This document shows positions 43,152-52,505 of a stretch of 64,000 nt of DNA, piece after piece. Each line of letters begins with the position of its first letter. Position 1 is the first letter of the stretch. Location: positions 5,332,001-5,396,000 of the forward strand of contig NZ_CP107945.1 in assembly GCF_036057275.1 (NCBI RefSeq), given 5' to 3'. Made by a program: the position numbers and the translations under genes. Origin of the DNA: Streptomyces sp. NBC_00390 (GTDB lineage: Bacteria > Actinomycetota > Actinomycetes > Streptomycetales > Streptomycetaceae). The notes beneath the pieces were generated by a model, which made no database searches, was not told the DNA's origin, and was given only the letters and a program-made list of their open reading frames with translations.

Positions 43152-43823
43152 ATGCCCGGCGCCGAACAGCGCCCGGCGGGCGCCGGCCGACTGCTCACCG
43201 GAGTGGCCTGGGCGCTCCTGCTGATCGGCCTGTGCATCTGGGGAAGGGACATCACCGCCGGCCCCGCCGGGAACTCCGCGCCCACCACCGGTGACGTGGC
43301 CGCGGTCGGCCGCCCGCCGGGGGTCGCCATGCCCCGTGCGCACACGCCGCTGAAGCCCGTGATGCCGAGCCGGGTGGAGGTCCCCGCCCTCGGTATCACG
43401 GCCCGGGTGGTCCCGCGCGGCCTCGACGCGAGGGGCGCGGTCGACCCGCCGCCCTACGGTATGGCCCGCAGCGTGGGCTGGTTCGAGCACGGCACCCGGC
43501 CGGGTGCGCGCGGTGCCGCCCTGCTCGTGGGGCGTGTGGACACCCGGACCGAGCCTGCGGCCTTCCACGGGCTCAGCGCCGCGCGCCCGGGCCAGAAGAT
43601 CCGGGTGGCGAGGACCGACGGGTCGGTCGCCGAGTTCACCATCGAGGACGTCCACGTCTTCGACCGGGACCGGTTCGACGCGCGGAAGCTCTACGGAGGG
43701 CCGACCGGCGGGCGTGCGGAGCTGCGGCTGATCACCTGTGACGGATCGTCCGACCGCCCGCGGGACGGTTTCACCGCGCATGTGGTCGTCTCGGCCTATC
43801 TCAGCGGGGCCTCCAAGGCGTGA
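43152..43823 (+). CDS. Class F sortase with atypical active site
   Basis: This 223-aa protein has an N-terminal anchor (VAWALLLIGLCIWG) and a sortase core: PSRVEVPALGITARVVP, SVGWFEHGTRPGARGAALLV and ELRLITCDGS with the nucleophile C196. Where sortases carry the catalytic His in a GHVD motif, this protein reads GRVD (R128, codon CGT at 43533-43535). The usual YRDN segment near the end reads FTAH. If the His is truly absent, transpeptidation would be impaired. It is coupled to the secreted protein gene upstream. Confidence 0.8.
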   Translation: MPGAEQRPAGAGRLLTGVAWALLLIGLCIWGRDITAGPAGNSAPTTGDVAAVGRPPGVAMPRAHTPLKPVMPSRVEVPALGITARVVPRGLDARGAVDPPPYGMARSVGWFEHGTRPGARGAALLVGRVDTRTEPAAFHGLSAARPGQKIRVARTDGSVAEFTIEDVHVFDRDRFDARKLYGGPTGGRAELRLITCDGSSDRPRDGFTAHVVVSAYLSGASKA

Positions 43824-43973
43824 GCCTCGGGTGTCGGGCTGCCCGTCACAGGATGTCCACGAACGACGGGCACGCCTCGTGGCATGTCGAGGGCGTGTGC
43901 CAGGATGGATTGACCCGCCTTGTCGGGAAAGCCTGGGGGGCGGACTCCAGCACAGTGCACCAAGGGGGAGTGG

Positions 43974-44987
43974 ATGTACCGCAGTTTGTTCGTCCGGCAT
44001 GCCCGGGCGGGCTTCGGTCTGGCGGCCACGGGGGCGGTGCTGCTGCTGGCGGGCTGTTCCTCCGGCGATGACGGGGACAAGCAGCCGACGATGAGCCAGC
44101 AGCCCAAGGCGCAGGATCCGTACTGGGTGAACCCCGACGGGAAGGCTGCCCAGCAGGTCGCCGCCTATCGCGAGGACGGCGCCGAGAAGAACGCCGACCT
44201 GATCATGAAGATCGCCGAGCAGCCGGTCGGCGAGTGGATCGGCCCGGACAACCCGGAGGCCGAGGCCAAGGGCTTCACCGAGGCCGCGGCGAAGGCCGAC
44301 CGCGACGCGCTGCTGGTGCTGTACAACATTCCGCACCGTGACTGCGGACAGTTCTCCAAGGGCGGCGCGGCCGACGGCAACGCCTACCGGGAGTGGGTCG
44401 ACAAGGTCGCCAAAGGCATAGGCGACCGGCGGGCCACCGTCGTCCTGGAGCCGGATGCCGTCCTTCACCTGGTCGACGGCTGCACCCCGGACGAGTTCCA
44501 CGAGGAGCGCTACGACCTGCTCAAGGGCGCCATCCAGCGGCTCAAGCAGCAGCCCGCGACCAAGGTGTACCTCGATGCGGGCAACGCCGGCTGGTCACAG
44601 CCCGATTCGCTCTTCGAGCCGCTCCAGTGGGCCGGCATCGACAAGGCCGACGGCTTCGCGGTGAACGTCTCCAACTTCCAGACCACCGCCGCCAGCAAGG
44701 ACTTCGGCCGCAAGCTCTCGGCGAAGGTCGGCAACAAGCACTTCGTGATCGACACCAGCCGCAACGGCAACGGCCCGTACACGCAGGGCGATCCGAAGGA
44801 GAACTGGTGCAACCCGCCGGGCCGCGCGCTCGGTGAGCGTCCCACGACCAAGACCGGCGATCCGCTGGTCGACGGCTATCTGTGGATCAAGCGGCCCGGG
44901 GAGTCGGACGGGGACTGCAAGGGCGGCCCGAAGGCGGGCGACTGGTTTCCCGAGTACGCGCTCGAACTGGCCCGCAACACCAAGTAG
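43974..44987 (+). CDS. cslZ: Glycoside hydrolase family 6 lipoprotein (endoglucanase-like)
   Basis: This 337-aa lipoprotein has lipobox LLAGC and a GH6 catalytic domain. The motifs LVLYNIPHRDCGQFSKGGA, VVLEPDAVLHL with the acid Asp, KVYLDAGNAGW, HFVIDTSRNGNG and the late CNPPGRALGERPT are all present. Position next to glxA-cslA, in the same relative order as S. coelicolor SCO2838-2836, identifies it as cslZ. It probably trims the beta-glucan made by CslA at hyphal tips. It is convergent with glxA, unlike a simple operon. Confidence 0.88.
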   Translation: MYRSLFVRHARAGFGLAATGAVLLLAGCSSGDDGDKQPTMSQQPKAQDPYWVNPDGKAAQQVAAYREDGAEKNADLIMKIAEQPVGEWIGPDNPEAEAKGFTEAAAKADRDALLVLYNIPHRDCGQFSKGGAADGNAYREWVDKVAKGIGDRRATVVLEPDAVLHLVDGCTPDEFHEERYDLLKGAIQRLKQQPATKVYLDAGNAGWSQPDSLFEPLQWAGIDKADGFAVNVSNFQTTAASKDFGRKLSAKVGNKHFVIDTSRNGNGPYTQGDPKENWCNPPGRALGERPTTKTGDPLVDGYLWIKRPGESDGDCKGGPKAGDWFPEYALELARNTK

Positions 44988-44998
44988 TTCTCATGGCA

Positions 44999-45029
44999 GA
45001 AGGGGTGCCCCGTCCGGGGGCACCCCTTC
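44999..45029. terminator. 13-bp bidirectional terminator hairpin
   Basis: GAAGGGGTGCCCC pairs perfectly with GGGGCACCCCTTC across a 5-nt loop, between convergent cslZ and glxA. Confidence 0.9.
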
Positions 45030-45044
45030 CGCAGGTCCGAGGCC

Positions 45045-46997
45045 TTACGGAACCTCGACCCAGACACCCTGGGACGGGGTGCCCTTGTCGTCCGTCACGA
45101 AGAGCATGTACCAACCGGAGGGCACCAGGGCCCGGTTGGCGGGCACGGTGACCTCGATGCCGCCCGCGGTCTTCTTCACCTCCAGCGCGACGGAGCGCTG
45201 GTCGACGTCGGTGACATGGGTGACCGCGCTGGGCCGCATCAGCTTCGCGGTCTTCACCGCGTTCGCGCTCTGGACCTTGAAGGTGCCCGACCCGCCCCGC
45301 TCGATGCGCTTGGGGCCGCCGGTCACCTCCGGCTTGGTGTCCCGGTAGAGATAGGGCGGGGTGTAGATCTCGATGCGCTGCTCGAAGACGCCCGGCTTGG
45401 TGTTGGCGGCGTCCTGGAACAGCGAGTCCGAGCCGAAGATCATGACACGGCCGTCGGGCAGCAGCACCGAACCCGAGTGGTAGTTGCGCCCGACCTGCGG
45501 GTCGGCGACCCGCTTGTACGTGCCGGTCTTCGGGTCGTACGTACGTGCCTCGAGCACGTTGGAGCCGCCGCGCCCGCGGTAGTCCTCGGAGCCGCCGGTG
45601 ACCAGGACCGAGTCGTCGGGCAGCAGCGAGGCGCTCGGGTAGCGGGTGCCCTTGTCCAGGGTTGCGCCGTCCTTGAAGCGGGGGCTGGGGTCCTTGAGGT
45701 CGACCAGGCGGGACTTCTTGCTGGACTTCTCCGACTCGCCGACCCCGCCACCGCCGATGACCATGAACCTCTGGTCCTGCGCGGGCGGCAGCATCACCGT
45801 CGCGGAGGTCTCCATCTGGTCGGGGTCGCTGAGGCCGGGGATCTTGCGGAACTTGTTGGTGTCCAGGTCCCAGACGCCCGGGTCACGGCCGACGTCGGCG
45901 GGCCCGTACCCGGCGTTGGAGCCGGAGTAGAAGAGCTTGCCGTTGTCCATCAGGAAGATCGCCGGGTAGGTGGGGAACTTCCTGATGATCCCGGTGTACT
46001 CCCACTTCTTGGTCTCCGGGTCGTAGATCTCGTCCTTGCCCGGGACGATCTGCCCGATCTCGTCGAGGCCGGACAGGGACAGGACCCGGCCGTCCTCGAG
46101 GGTGGTGAGCGTCGGGTACCAGCGGGCCTCGTTCATCGGGTCGACGGTGATGTACTTCTCCGCGACCGGGTCGAACTCGTAGGCCTCCTTGATGCCCTGG
46201 AAGTCCTTCTTGTCGAGGGCGAGCTTCTGCGCGATGCCGTAGACGTTGCGGGCGTCGGTGCCCTTGAGGCCCTGCACCCGGTAGTTGTCCTCGGTGCCCG
46301 TCTCGTACTTCTTGCCGGACTTCTCGGCCTCCACATAGATGCGGCCGAGACCCGGGTCGTTGCGCAGGAACTTGCCCGTCGCCGGGTCGAAGACCTTCTT
46401 CGCCTTCTCGACCAGGACCGGGTCCTTGGAGACGAAGGTCTTGCCGTTGCCCTTGCCGGTGAACTTGGTGCCCGCTGGCAGCGTCTTCGGCGCGTCCGGG
46501 TCCTCGTTGTGGACGACCATCAGGCCGCCGGCCTTGGTGGCGTCGCCCTTGAGCTTCTCGTACCGCTTGGTGCCGCCCGCGACCAGCAGCTTGCCGTCGG
46601 GCAGCTGGGTGTGCCCGGCACAGAACATGTCCTTGGGCGTGGGGATCTTCTTGAAGGTGTCGGTCTTCGGGTCCCACAGCACCGACTCGAACTTCTTCGC
46701 GTCGAAGTTCTTCTGGTTGTTCCCGGAGCCGGCGATCAGCAGCACCTTGCCGGTGTGCAGCAGGGCGGCATGGATGGAGTTGATCTTGAAATCGGCCGGG
46801 ACGTCGAGGTAGTCCCAGTGGCCGTTCGCCGCCTTGTACTCCGGCTTGTTGATCTTGTACTCGTGGTACTGCTCCGAGCCGAACCGCCACATGGCGGGCC
46901 CGTTGAATCCCGCCACCGCCACGACGACCGCCGCGCCTATGGCTATTCGGCGCGCGCGGTTCCTGCGGTGGTTCGGCCGCGCGGGCATCGTGCTCAT
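45045..46997 (-). CDS. glxA: Galactose-oxidase-like copper radical oxidase GlxA
   Basis: This 650-aa protein has an N-terminal membrane anchor (IAIGAAVVVAVAGF), a seven-bladed kelch-type beta-propeller and a C-terminal Ig-like domain. The DMFCAGHTQLPDGKLLVAGG segment carries a candidate Cys of the Tyr-Cys cofactor, and GRNYHSGSVLLPDGRVM holds a Tyr/His copper-ligand pair. GlxA is needed for glucan deposition and morphological development in Streptomyces. Its ATG overlaps the cslA stop by four bases (ATGA), so it is coupled to cslA. Confidence 0.92.
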   Translation of the reverse strand: MSTMPARPNHRRNRARRIAIGAAVVVAVAGFNGPAMWRFGSEQYHEYKINKPEYKAANGHWDYLDVPADFKINSIHAALLHTGKVLLIAGSGNNQKNFDAKKFESVLWDPKTDTFKKIPTPKDMFCAGHTQLPDGKLLVAGGTKRYEKLKGDATKAGGLMVVHNEDPDAPKTLPAGTKFTGKGNGKTFVSKDPVLVEKAKKVFDPATGKFLRNDPGLGRIYVEAEKSGKKYETGTEDNYRVQGLKGTDARNVYGIAQKLALDKKDFQGIKEAYEFDPVAEKYITVDPMNEARWYPTLTTLEDGRVLSLSGLDEIGQIVPGKDEIYDPETKKWEYTGIIRKFPTYPAIFLMDNGKLFYSGSNAGYGPADVGRDPGVWDLDTNKFRKIPGLSDPDQMETSATVMLPPAQDQRFMVIGGGGVGESEKSSKKSRLVDLKDPSPRFKDGATLDKGTRYPSASLLPDDSVLVTGGSEDYRGRGGSNVLEARTYDPKTGTYKRVADPQVGRNYHSGSVLLPDGRVMIFGSDSLFQDAANTKPGVFEQRIEIYTPPYLYRDTKPEVTGGPKRIERGGSGTFKVQSANAVKTAKLMRPSAVTHVTDVDQRSVALEVKKTAGGIEVTVPANRALVPSGWYMLFVTDDKGTPSQGVWVEVP

Positions 46998-48943
46998 TTC
47001 TTACGTCCCCCAAGGGCGATCTGCATGGTCTGGTCGGTGGCTGCGAAGTGGGGCCTCGGCTGCGGTACATGGGCCTGCTCCGGCCCCGAGTCCGTACCCG
47101 GTCCCGTCGGCGGCTGTCCGCCCGCGCGCCGCCGGCCGCGCTTCTTCTTTTTCTTCTCCGCGGCGATGCCGTGGCGCCAGGCGAAGATGGGCGCCGCCGT
47201 GATCAGCAGGGCCAGCGTGGCCCAGGTGATCATCGCGGGATGGTCGTGTCCGAGGAAGAAGGACGAGACGAGAGAGCCGCCGAAGACCAGGATGAAGAAG
47301 AGGTGGATCCTGAAGGTGCCGAAGAGGGTGTCCGGGCTGGACGAGTCGCCCTTGGGGGTCACCACGAACTTGCTCTTGCGGCGCAGTGCTGCATCCATCA
47401 GCGAGCGGGCGTAGATCGGCGCGGAGAGCGCCGACATCACCATGCCGGCGAGGCCGCCGGAGCCCTCCGGCTCGTGCGGCGAGACATTGTGGCGGCGGTT
47501 CCAGATGTAGAGGCCGATCTGCAGCGCCGAGGCGTTGCCGTACAGCATCATCCAGATCGCCGGGTCGATCTGCACACCCGAGGCGCCCATGCCCAGGAAC
47601 AGCGCACAGCTCAGCGCGGCCAGAATCCAGTTGAGCGCGGACATCGGGTAGAAGATGATCATCATCGTGTAGTTGAAGAGCTTGCCGGGCGGCAGCGTGC
47701 CGAAGCCCTTCCAGTACTGCGTGAGGATCGTCTCGTAGGTGCCGCGGGACCAGCGCAGCTGCTGGGTGAAGAAGTCGGTCCACGCGGACGGGCCCTCACC
47801 GACGGCCAGCACGTCCGGGGTGTAGACCGAGCGCCACTTGTTGCCGGTGGCCGGGTTCTTGGTCCGGTGCATCTCGAAGCCCGTGGCCATGTCCTCGGTG
47901 ATCGAGTCGTACAGACCGCCGATCTGCTTGATGGCCTTGATGCGTACGGCGTTGGAGGTGCCGACGAACATCGGGGCGCCGTAGCGGTTGCCCGCGCGCT
48001 GGATCAGGGCGTGGAAGAGGAACTGCTGGGACTCGGCGGCCTTGGTGACGAAGGTGTCGTAGTTGCCGTAGACCTGCGGGCCGATGACGAAGCCGACGTC
48101 CGGGTCGCGGAAGTAGCCGAGCATCCGCTCCAGATAGTTGGGCAGCGGGACGTGGTCGGTGTCGACGGAGGCGAAGAAGTCGTAGTCGCCGCCGTGCGCC
48201 TCGAGCCAGGCGTTGTAGTTGCCGTGCTTGGTCTTGGCGCGGTGGGCGCCCTTGGCCTGGTTCCACTTCGCTATGCCCTTGCGGGAGAAGTGGTGGACGC
48301 CGAGCCGGGCGCAGACCTCCTTGACGGCAGGGTCGTCGCCCTCGTCGAGCAGCCAGACGTGCATCAGCCCGCGGTGGCGTATCTTCACGGCCGCCTCCAG
48401 GGTCTTCGTCACCATCTCCAGGGGCTCCTTGCCCGGGACGAAGGAGGTGAGGAAGGCGACCCTGGTGCCGGACTCGGGCACCACGGGGACCGGGTCACGC
48501 GCCACCAGCGTCGCGTGCGCGTTCGACAGCACGTTCATCGTCCGGAAGAGCTCGATCAGCCCGATGGAGACGAGCATGACAATGTCGAGGATGAGCAGCG
48601 TGTCGTTCTTCAGGTTGGGGTCGCGCTCGGTCCAGTGCTGAGGCTGCATCAGCCAGGCGAACAGGCCCAGCGACACCAGCGGGGCGGCGCCCAGCAGGAG
48701 GGCGGCCCGGATGCGGTGGGGCTCCTGCGAGAGCAGGGAGCGGTACTGCACCTTGTAGGGCCGGGTCGGGTCCGGCTGGGTAAGGGGACCGGCAAGCCGG
48801 CTGTAGTGCTCGTAGTCGTACCGCGGAAGCGCCTTCTTGGGGCGCAGTCGGGCGCCGGCCGCGCGCAGATGCGCGGGGATCCGGAGCTGCGTGGTCCGCG
48901 AAGGGTCGTTCGGCTGCCCGGCGCCGTCTGGCGTCGACGTCAT
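46994..48943 (-). CDS. cslA: Cellulose-synthase-like protein CslA
   Basis: This 649-aa membrane glycosyltransferase (GT2) shows the D,D,D,QxxRW pattern: LLDEGDDP, SVDTDHVPLPNYLERM, a TEDMATGFEM segment and QQLRWSRGTYE. Membrane segments flank the GT2 domain on both sides. CslA makes a beta-glucan at hyphal tips together with GlxA. The C-terminus is a Lys-rich stretch (AAEKKKKKRGRRRAGG) and a disordered tail. It is the first gene of the cslA-glxA operon. Confidence 0.93.
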   Translation of the reverse strand: MTSTPDGAGQPNDPSRTTQLRIPAHLRAAGARLRPKKALPRYDYEHYSRLAGPLTQPDPTRPYKVQYRSLLSQEPHRIRAALLLGAAPLVSLGLFAWLMQPQHWTERDPNLKNDTLLILDIVMLVSIGLIELFRTMNVLSNAHATLVARDPVPVVPESGTRVAFLTSFVPGKEPLEMVTKTLEAAVKIRHRGLMHVWLLDEGDDPAVKEVCARLGVHHFSRKGIAKWNQAKGAHRAKTKHGNYNAWLEAHGGDYDFFASVDTDHVPLPNYLERMLGYFRDPDVGFVIGPQVYGNYDTFVTKAAESQQFLFHALIQRAGNRYGAPMFVGTSNAVRIKAIKQIGGLYDSITEDMATGFEMHRTKNPATGNKWRSVYTPDVLAVGEGPSAWTDFFTQQLRWSRGTYETILTQYWKGFGTLPPGKLFNYTMMIIFYPMSALNWILAALSCALFLGMGASGVQIDPAIWMMLYGNASALQIGLYIWNRRHNVSPHEPEGSGGLAGMVMSALSAPIYARSLMDAALRRKSKFVVTPKGDSSSPDTLFGTFRIHLFFILVFGGSLVSSFFLGHDHPAMITWATLALLITAAPIFAWRHGIAAEKKKKKRGRRRAGGQPPTGPGTDSGPEQAHVPQPRPHFAATDQTMQIALGGRKK

Positions 48944-49350
48944 GATTCATCCCCCCGCACGCATGCTGTCTGCGTGTTGTGGTCGGTCGTGTCCGCGTCC
49001 GGGCCGGGGTCCCCTATACCGGCCGTCCCGAACGTGTCAGTGGAGGCTGTCCACAGTCAGTGAAGACAGGAAACAGTCACCTTTCGGTTGCATGATGCCC
49101 GTTGTGTGTTCGATCTGTGAACGGGGGGTCCGGCCCTCGGTCACCGCAACGGAATCGACCGCTCCATCGCCCTCCAACTGGGCAAACCGGACGCCTGGTT
49201 GGCGTGACCGGCTTCAGGATAGGTTGTCCGACCCCCGCCTTGATCGCAAGGGTGAAACGGGAGGGTAGCCGGTCATATGCACGAATTGAGGCCGTGTGTG
49301 CGAGGGCTGCGAGCGAGCGTGTTCATCTGGCCGAAAAGTGCTGTGAAGCG
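48944..49350. promoter_or_regulatory. Upstream region of cslA-glxA
   Basis: I see no convincing gene in these ~400 bp. Short direct repeats occur near 49033-49080: GTCAGTG twice, then an AGTCAC. They lie roughly 95-135 bp upstream of the cslA start and could be regulator sites for the cslA promoter, which must be in this stretch. Confidence 0.35.
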
Positions 49351-49387
49351 ATCGAAGCCCCCTCACTCGCCGTGAGGGGGCTTCGAT
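49351..49387 (-). terminator. 16-bp terminator hairpin after tRNA-Lys
   Basis: ATCGAAGCCCCCTCAC pairs perfectly with GTGAGGGGGCTTCGAT across a 5-nt loop. It begins seven bases beyond the tRNA 3' end. Confidence 0.9.
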
Positions 49388-49393
49388 CTTGCG

Positions 49394-49467
49394 TGCGCCG
49401 CCAGGGACTCGAACCCCGGACCCGCTGATTAAGAGTCAGCTGCTCTAACCAACTGAGCTAGCGGCGC
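49394..49467 (-). tRNA. tRNA-Lys (anticodon CTT)
   Basis: The minus strand folds as a standard tRNA: 7-bp acceptor stem GCGCCGC / GCGGCGC with discriminator A, D-arm TAGCTCAGTTGG, anticodon loop CTCTTAA with anticodon CTT, and T-arm GGTTCGAGTCC. It is 74 nt long, with no encoded CCA. An identical copy lies at 55957-56030. Confidence 0.96.
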
Positions 49468-49664
49468 CTGCTGACCTGGAGAACTCTACCCGACGGCCGG
49501 GAGTGCTCCCGACCATTTCCCTCCCGGGCGGTGTCGGTCTTCGGCCTGTCGAATCATCTTTTAGTGTCATTGATCGGTCAAAATGCATTTTATTCATCAG
49601 GTTGGGACACTGACGTCCATGAAACATCGTCAGAAGATCTTGCCGAGTGCGGAGGGACGACGAC

Positions 49665-51257
49665 ATGGCTGTGCCGGCGTTCGAGGAGTACCAGCCGACG
49701 GGTGACTGTGACTGCGCCGGATGCGCCCAGCAGCGTCGCATTCTCGCCGCCGGAGGGCATCCGGCGGCGCACGGCTGCCGACGTGCACTCGTGCTGCTGA
49801 CCGCCGCGGGAGTGGTGCTGGGCGGCAGCGGTGGGGCGGCCGGGGCCGTCGAGAACCCCCCGGGCACCGGTCCGGCCGCCGGTGGCGCGGCGGCCCGTAC
49901 GGCAGGTGCGCGCACCGCCGACGGCCCGGAGCCCGCGACCGAACAGGGCACCGCCGGACCGCTGCACGGTCCGGCGGGTCTGCCGGCCGCCGCCGGGACC
50001 CCGCTGCGCCGGCTCAGCCGGGCAGACATCATCGACCGGGCCAAGCGGTGGGTGAACGCGAAGGTGCCGTACAGCATGTCGAAGTACTGGAGCGACGGCT
50101 ATCGCCAGGACTGCTCCGGCTATGTGTCGATGGCCTGGAATCTCGTGGGCAACGAGTGGACGGGCAGCCTCGCGCAGTTCGGCCACCGGATCCTGCGCGA
50201 GGAACTCGAACCCGGCGACATCCTGCTGTTCCACAACCCGGACGATCCGACCACCGGCTCGCACGTGACGATCTTCGGCGGCTGGACCGACTACACGCAC
50301 ACCCACTACATGGCCTACGAGCAGACGAAGCCGCGCACCCGGGTGAGGGCGACGCCGATGGCCTACTGGACCAACTCGGCCGGTTATGTGGCCTATCGCT
50401 ACAAGGGCCTGGCGACCGGGACCTCCGGCAGCGAGGCGCCACCGGAGAAGGTCACCGCACCGCCTCCCGCTCCCGCCCCCGTTCCGGGTGTGGCGCCTGT
50501 CCCTGTTCCGGGTGTGGCTCCCGCCCCCGTTCCGGGTGTGGCGCCTGTCCCTGTTCCGGGTGTGACCCTCGCCCCCTTCCCGGGTCTCCCGGCGTTCGGG
50601 CCCGGGGCGAACAACGCACACATCACCCGGCTGGGCGAGCTGCTCATCGGCCGTGGCGGCAAGCGGTTCTACACGGAAGGTCCCGGGCCGCTGTGGGGTG
50701 AGGCGGACCGCCAGGCGATCGCGGCCTTCCAGCTCGCCCAGGGCTGGCGCGGCTCCGAGGCCGACGGGCTGCCCGGGCCCGGCACCTGGCAGCTGCTGGT
50801 GAGCGGCACGGGCAGGAACATCCCGGCGGCCGCAACGCCCGTCACCACGCCCGGTGCTGCGCCTGTCACCGCGCCCGTCCCGACGCCTGTCACCGCGCCG
50901 GCCACCGCGTCCGGTGCTGTGTCGGCCTCCGCGCCCGCCACCGCGCCCGGTGCTGCGCCCGTTGCTCCGTCCGGTACTCGGCCCGGCACTCGCGCGAGTA
51001 CTCCACCCGGTGCCGAGGTGCCCGCCTTCCCGGGGCGCGACCACTTTCGGCCCGGCAGGTCCGGCGCACACCTCACCCAGCTCCGACAGCGGCTGGCCGA
51101 GCGCGGCCACGGCACGTACGACACCTCCCTCCCCTCACCACAGTGGGACGAGGCGGACCGGCGCAATGTGCAGGCGTTCCAGCTCGCGCAGGGCTGGCGC
51201 GGCGGCGAGGCCGACGGCTATCCGGGTCCGGTGACCTGGCGGCGGCTCTTCTCCTGA
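49665..51257 (+). CDS. Secreted NlpC/P60-like protein with two peptidoglycan-binding-type repeats
   Basis: This 530-aa protein starts at ATG 49665 with GGAGG upstream. After a membrane-translocation segment (RALVLLTAAGVVLGG) comes an NlpC/P60-like region with DCSGYVSMAWNLVG (candidate catalytic Cys) and GSHVTIFGGW (candidate His). Two copies of a C-terminal module follow (AFQLAQGWRG, then EADG and PGPGTW or PGPVTW), typical of the binding domain on Streptomyces cell-wall proteins. The linkers are repeats of VPGVAPVP (24-bp DNA repeats near 50470-50570) and Thr/Ala/Pro-rich sequence. It likely acts on peptidoglycan. Confidence 0.8.
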   Translation: MAVPAFEEYQPTGDCDCAGCAQQRRILAAGGHPAAHGCRRALVLLTAAGVVLGGSGGAAGAVENPPGTGPAAGGAAARTAGARTADGPEPATEQGTAGPLHGPAGLPAAAGTPLRRLSRADIIDRAKRWVNAKVPYSMSKYWSDGYRQDCSGYVSMAWNLVGNEWTGSLAQFGHRILREELEPGDILLFHNPDDPTTGSHVTIFGGWTDYTHTHYMAYEQTKPRTRVRATPMAYWTNSAGYVAYRYKGLATGTSGSEAPPEKVTAPPPAPAPVPGVAPVPVPGVAPAPVPGVAPVPVPGVTLAPFPGLPAFGPGANNAHITRLGELLIGRGGKRFYTEGPGPLWGEADRQAIAAFQLAQGWRGSEADGLPGPGTWQLLVSGTGRNIPAAATPVTTPGAAPVTAPVPTPVTAPATASGAVSASAPATAPGAAPVAPSGTRPGTRASTPPGAEVPAFPGRDHFRPGRSGAHLTQLRQRLAERGHGTYDTSLPSPQWDEADRRNVQAFQLAQGWRGGEADGYPGPVTWRRLFS

Positions 51258-51317
51258 TGCTTCTTCTCCCGACAGAACAGCAATGACCCAGCAGTGCGAT
51301 CAGCTAAGGCGGCAGGC

Positions 51318-52466
51318 ATGAACACCACGATGTCGGAGCAGCCGGAGGGCGGCATGCCGTCCGAGACCACGCGGCGCCAACCGATCATCGCAGCCGAGAC
51401 GACGACGGAAATCCCGGTGCATCTGCTGTTCCGGGACGACAACGGCCCGCTCCTTCGGCCGTCCGTCGTGGCGCGCCGTCAGGGCACCGGCGAGCAGCCC
51501 AAGGTCACCGGCCGCACGCTGCCCCCGCGCCTGCCGGCCGCCCCGGTCAGGTCCACGCCGCCCTGTGACCCGGACCTGGTCGAACGCCCCGGTCCCGCGC
51601 TGTCCGGCTGGACCGCCCTGGTCGCGGGCAGTTGCTCGGTCGCGGGGATCGTAGCGGTGCTCTGGGGCACCGGCGCCGTGCCGGTCCCGGTCGCGGCGCT
51701 CTTCGGGCTGACCCCACCGCACCCCTTCCACGGCATCGGCTTCGGGCTGTGTGCGCTGCTCGCGCTCGGGGTGCTGCTCGCGCTGTTCGCGTTCGGCGGC
51801 CTGGCGCGCGGCCGGGTCGGCCATGCCTGGGTGCTGATGCTGTGCGGCGACTACCAGGGGAGTGTGCGGCGTACGGGACTGGTGTGGGTGAGTCCGCTCG
51901 TGCTGCGCCGCCGGATCGACGTACGGCTGCGGCACTGGCGCAGCGAGCCGATCGCGGCCGTCGACGCGCACGGCACGGCGCTGCGGGTGGCGGTGCTCGT
52001 GGTGTGGCGGGTCACGGACACCGCGCGCGCGGCGCTCGGGATGGAGAACCACGAGCAGTATCTGGGCGAGCAGGTGGAGGCGTCGCTGACGCGGGTGCTC
52101 TCGCACCTGCCGCCGGAGGGGACCGTCTCGACGCTGCGCAATGCCGACGCCTTCGGTGACGCGCTGACCCGGATGCTCGCGGCCGAGTGCGCGCCGGTGG
52201 GGCTCGAGGTGTTCTCGGCCCAGCCGACGTCCATCGAGTACGAGCCCGAGGTGGCCGCGGCGCTGCAGCGGGAGCGGATCGCGGCCATCGACGCCCGCCA
52301 CCGGGACACCGTGCTGACCTCGGTCGTGGACGCGGTGGACGACACGGTCGGCCGGCTGACCCAGCGGGGGCTCGTGGAGCTGGACGACTACGAGCGCAAG
52401 GCACTGGTCAAGGATCTGACCGTCGCCTTCTACACGGGCCGGGCGGGTGCCGTGGAGGCACCGTGA
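51318..52466 (+). CDS. SPFH/Band-7 domain protein
   Basis: This 382-aa protein has two hydrophobic segments near residues 95-150 (WTALVAGSCSVAGIVAVLWG and GIGFGLCALLALGVLLALF). A Band-7 domain follows: GSVRRTGLVWVSPLVLRRRI, VDAHGTALRVAVLVVWRVTD and EQVEASLTRVLSHLP. It ends with helical sequence rich in charged residues. SPFH proteins form membrane microdomain scaffolds. ATG 51318 is chosen; ATG 51330 (MSEQPEGG) is also possible. Confidence 0.85.
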   Translation: MNTTMSEQPEGGMPSETTRRQPIIAAETTTEIPVHLLFRDDNGPLLRPSVVARRQGTGEQPKVTGRTLPPRLPAAPVRSTPPCDPDLVERPGPALSGWTALVAGSCSVAGIVAVLWGTGAVPVPVAALFGLTPPHPFHGIGFGLCALLALGVLLALFAFGGLARGRVGHAWVLMLCGDYQGSVRRTGLVWVSPLVLRRRIDVRLRHWRSEPIAAVDAHGTALRVAVLVVWRVTDTARAALGMENHEQYLGEQVEASLTRVLSHLPPEGTVSTLRNADAFGDALTRMLAAECAPVGLEVFSAQPTSIEYEPEVAAALQRERIAAIDARHRDTVLTSVVDAVDDTVGRLTQRGLVELDDYERKALVKDLTVAFYTGRAGAVEAP

Positions 52467-52481
52467 TTGGTCTGGACATGA
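52466..52481. promoter_or_regulatory. DasR-responsive-element-like site (weaker copy)
   Basis: ATTGGTCTGGACATGA partly matches the DasR dre consensus built on TGGTCTAGACCA. It lies 40 bp upstream of a stronger copy, before the LPMO gene. Confidence 0.5.
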
Positions 52482-52505
52482 TGAACTCGCGTCAATACAT
52501 TGGAA

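Noticed and set aside
49102..49428. 108-aa plus-strand frame running into the tRNA-Lys antisense strand
   Set aside because: The end of the frame is antisense tRNA and terminator sequence and the composition is not protein-like.
50464..50570. CRISPR-like direct repeats
   Set aside because: They are in-frame 24-bp repeats coding the VPGVAPVP linker of a secreted protein, with no spacers.
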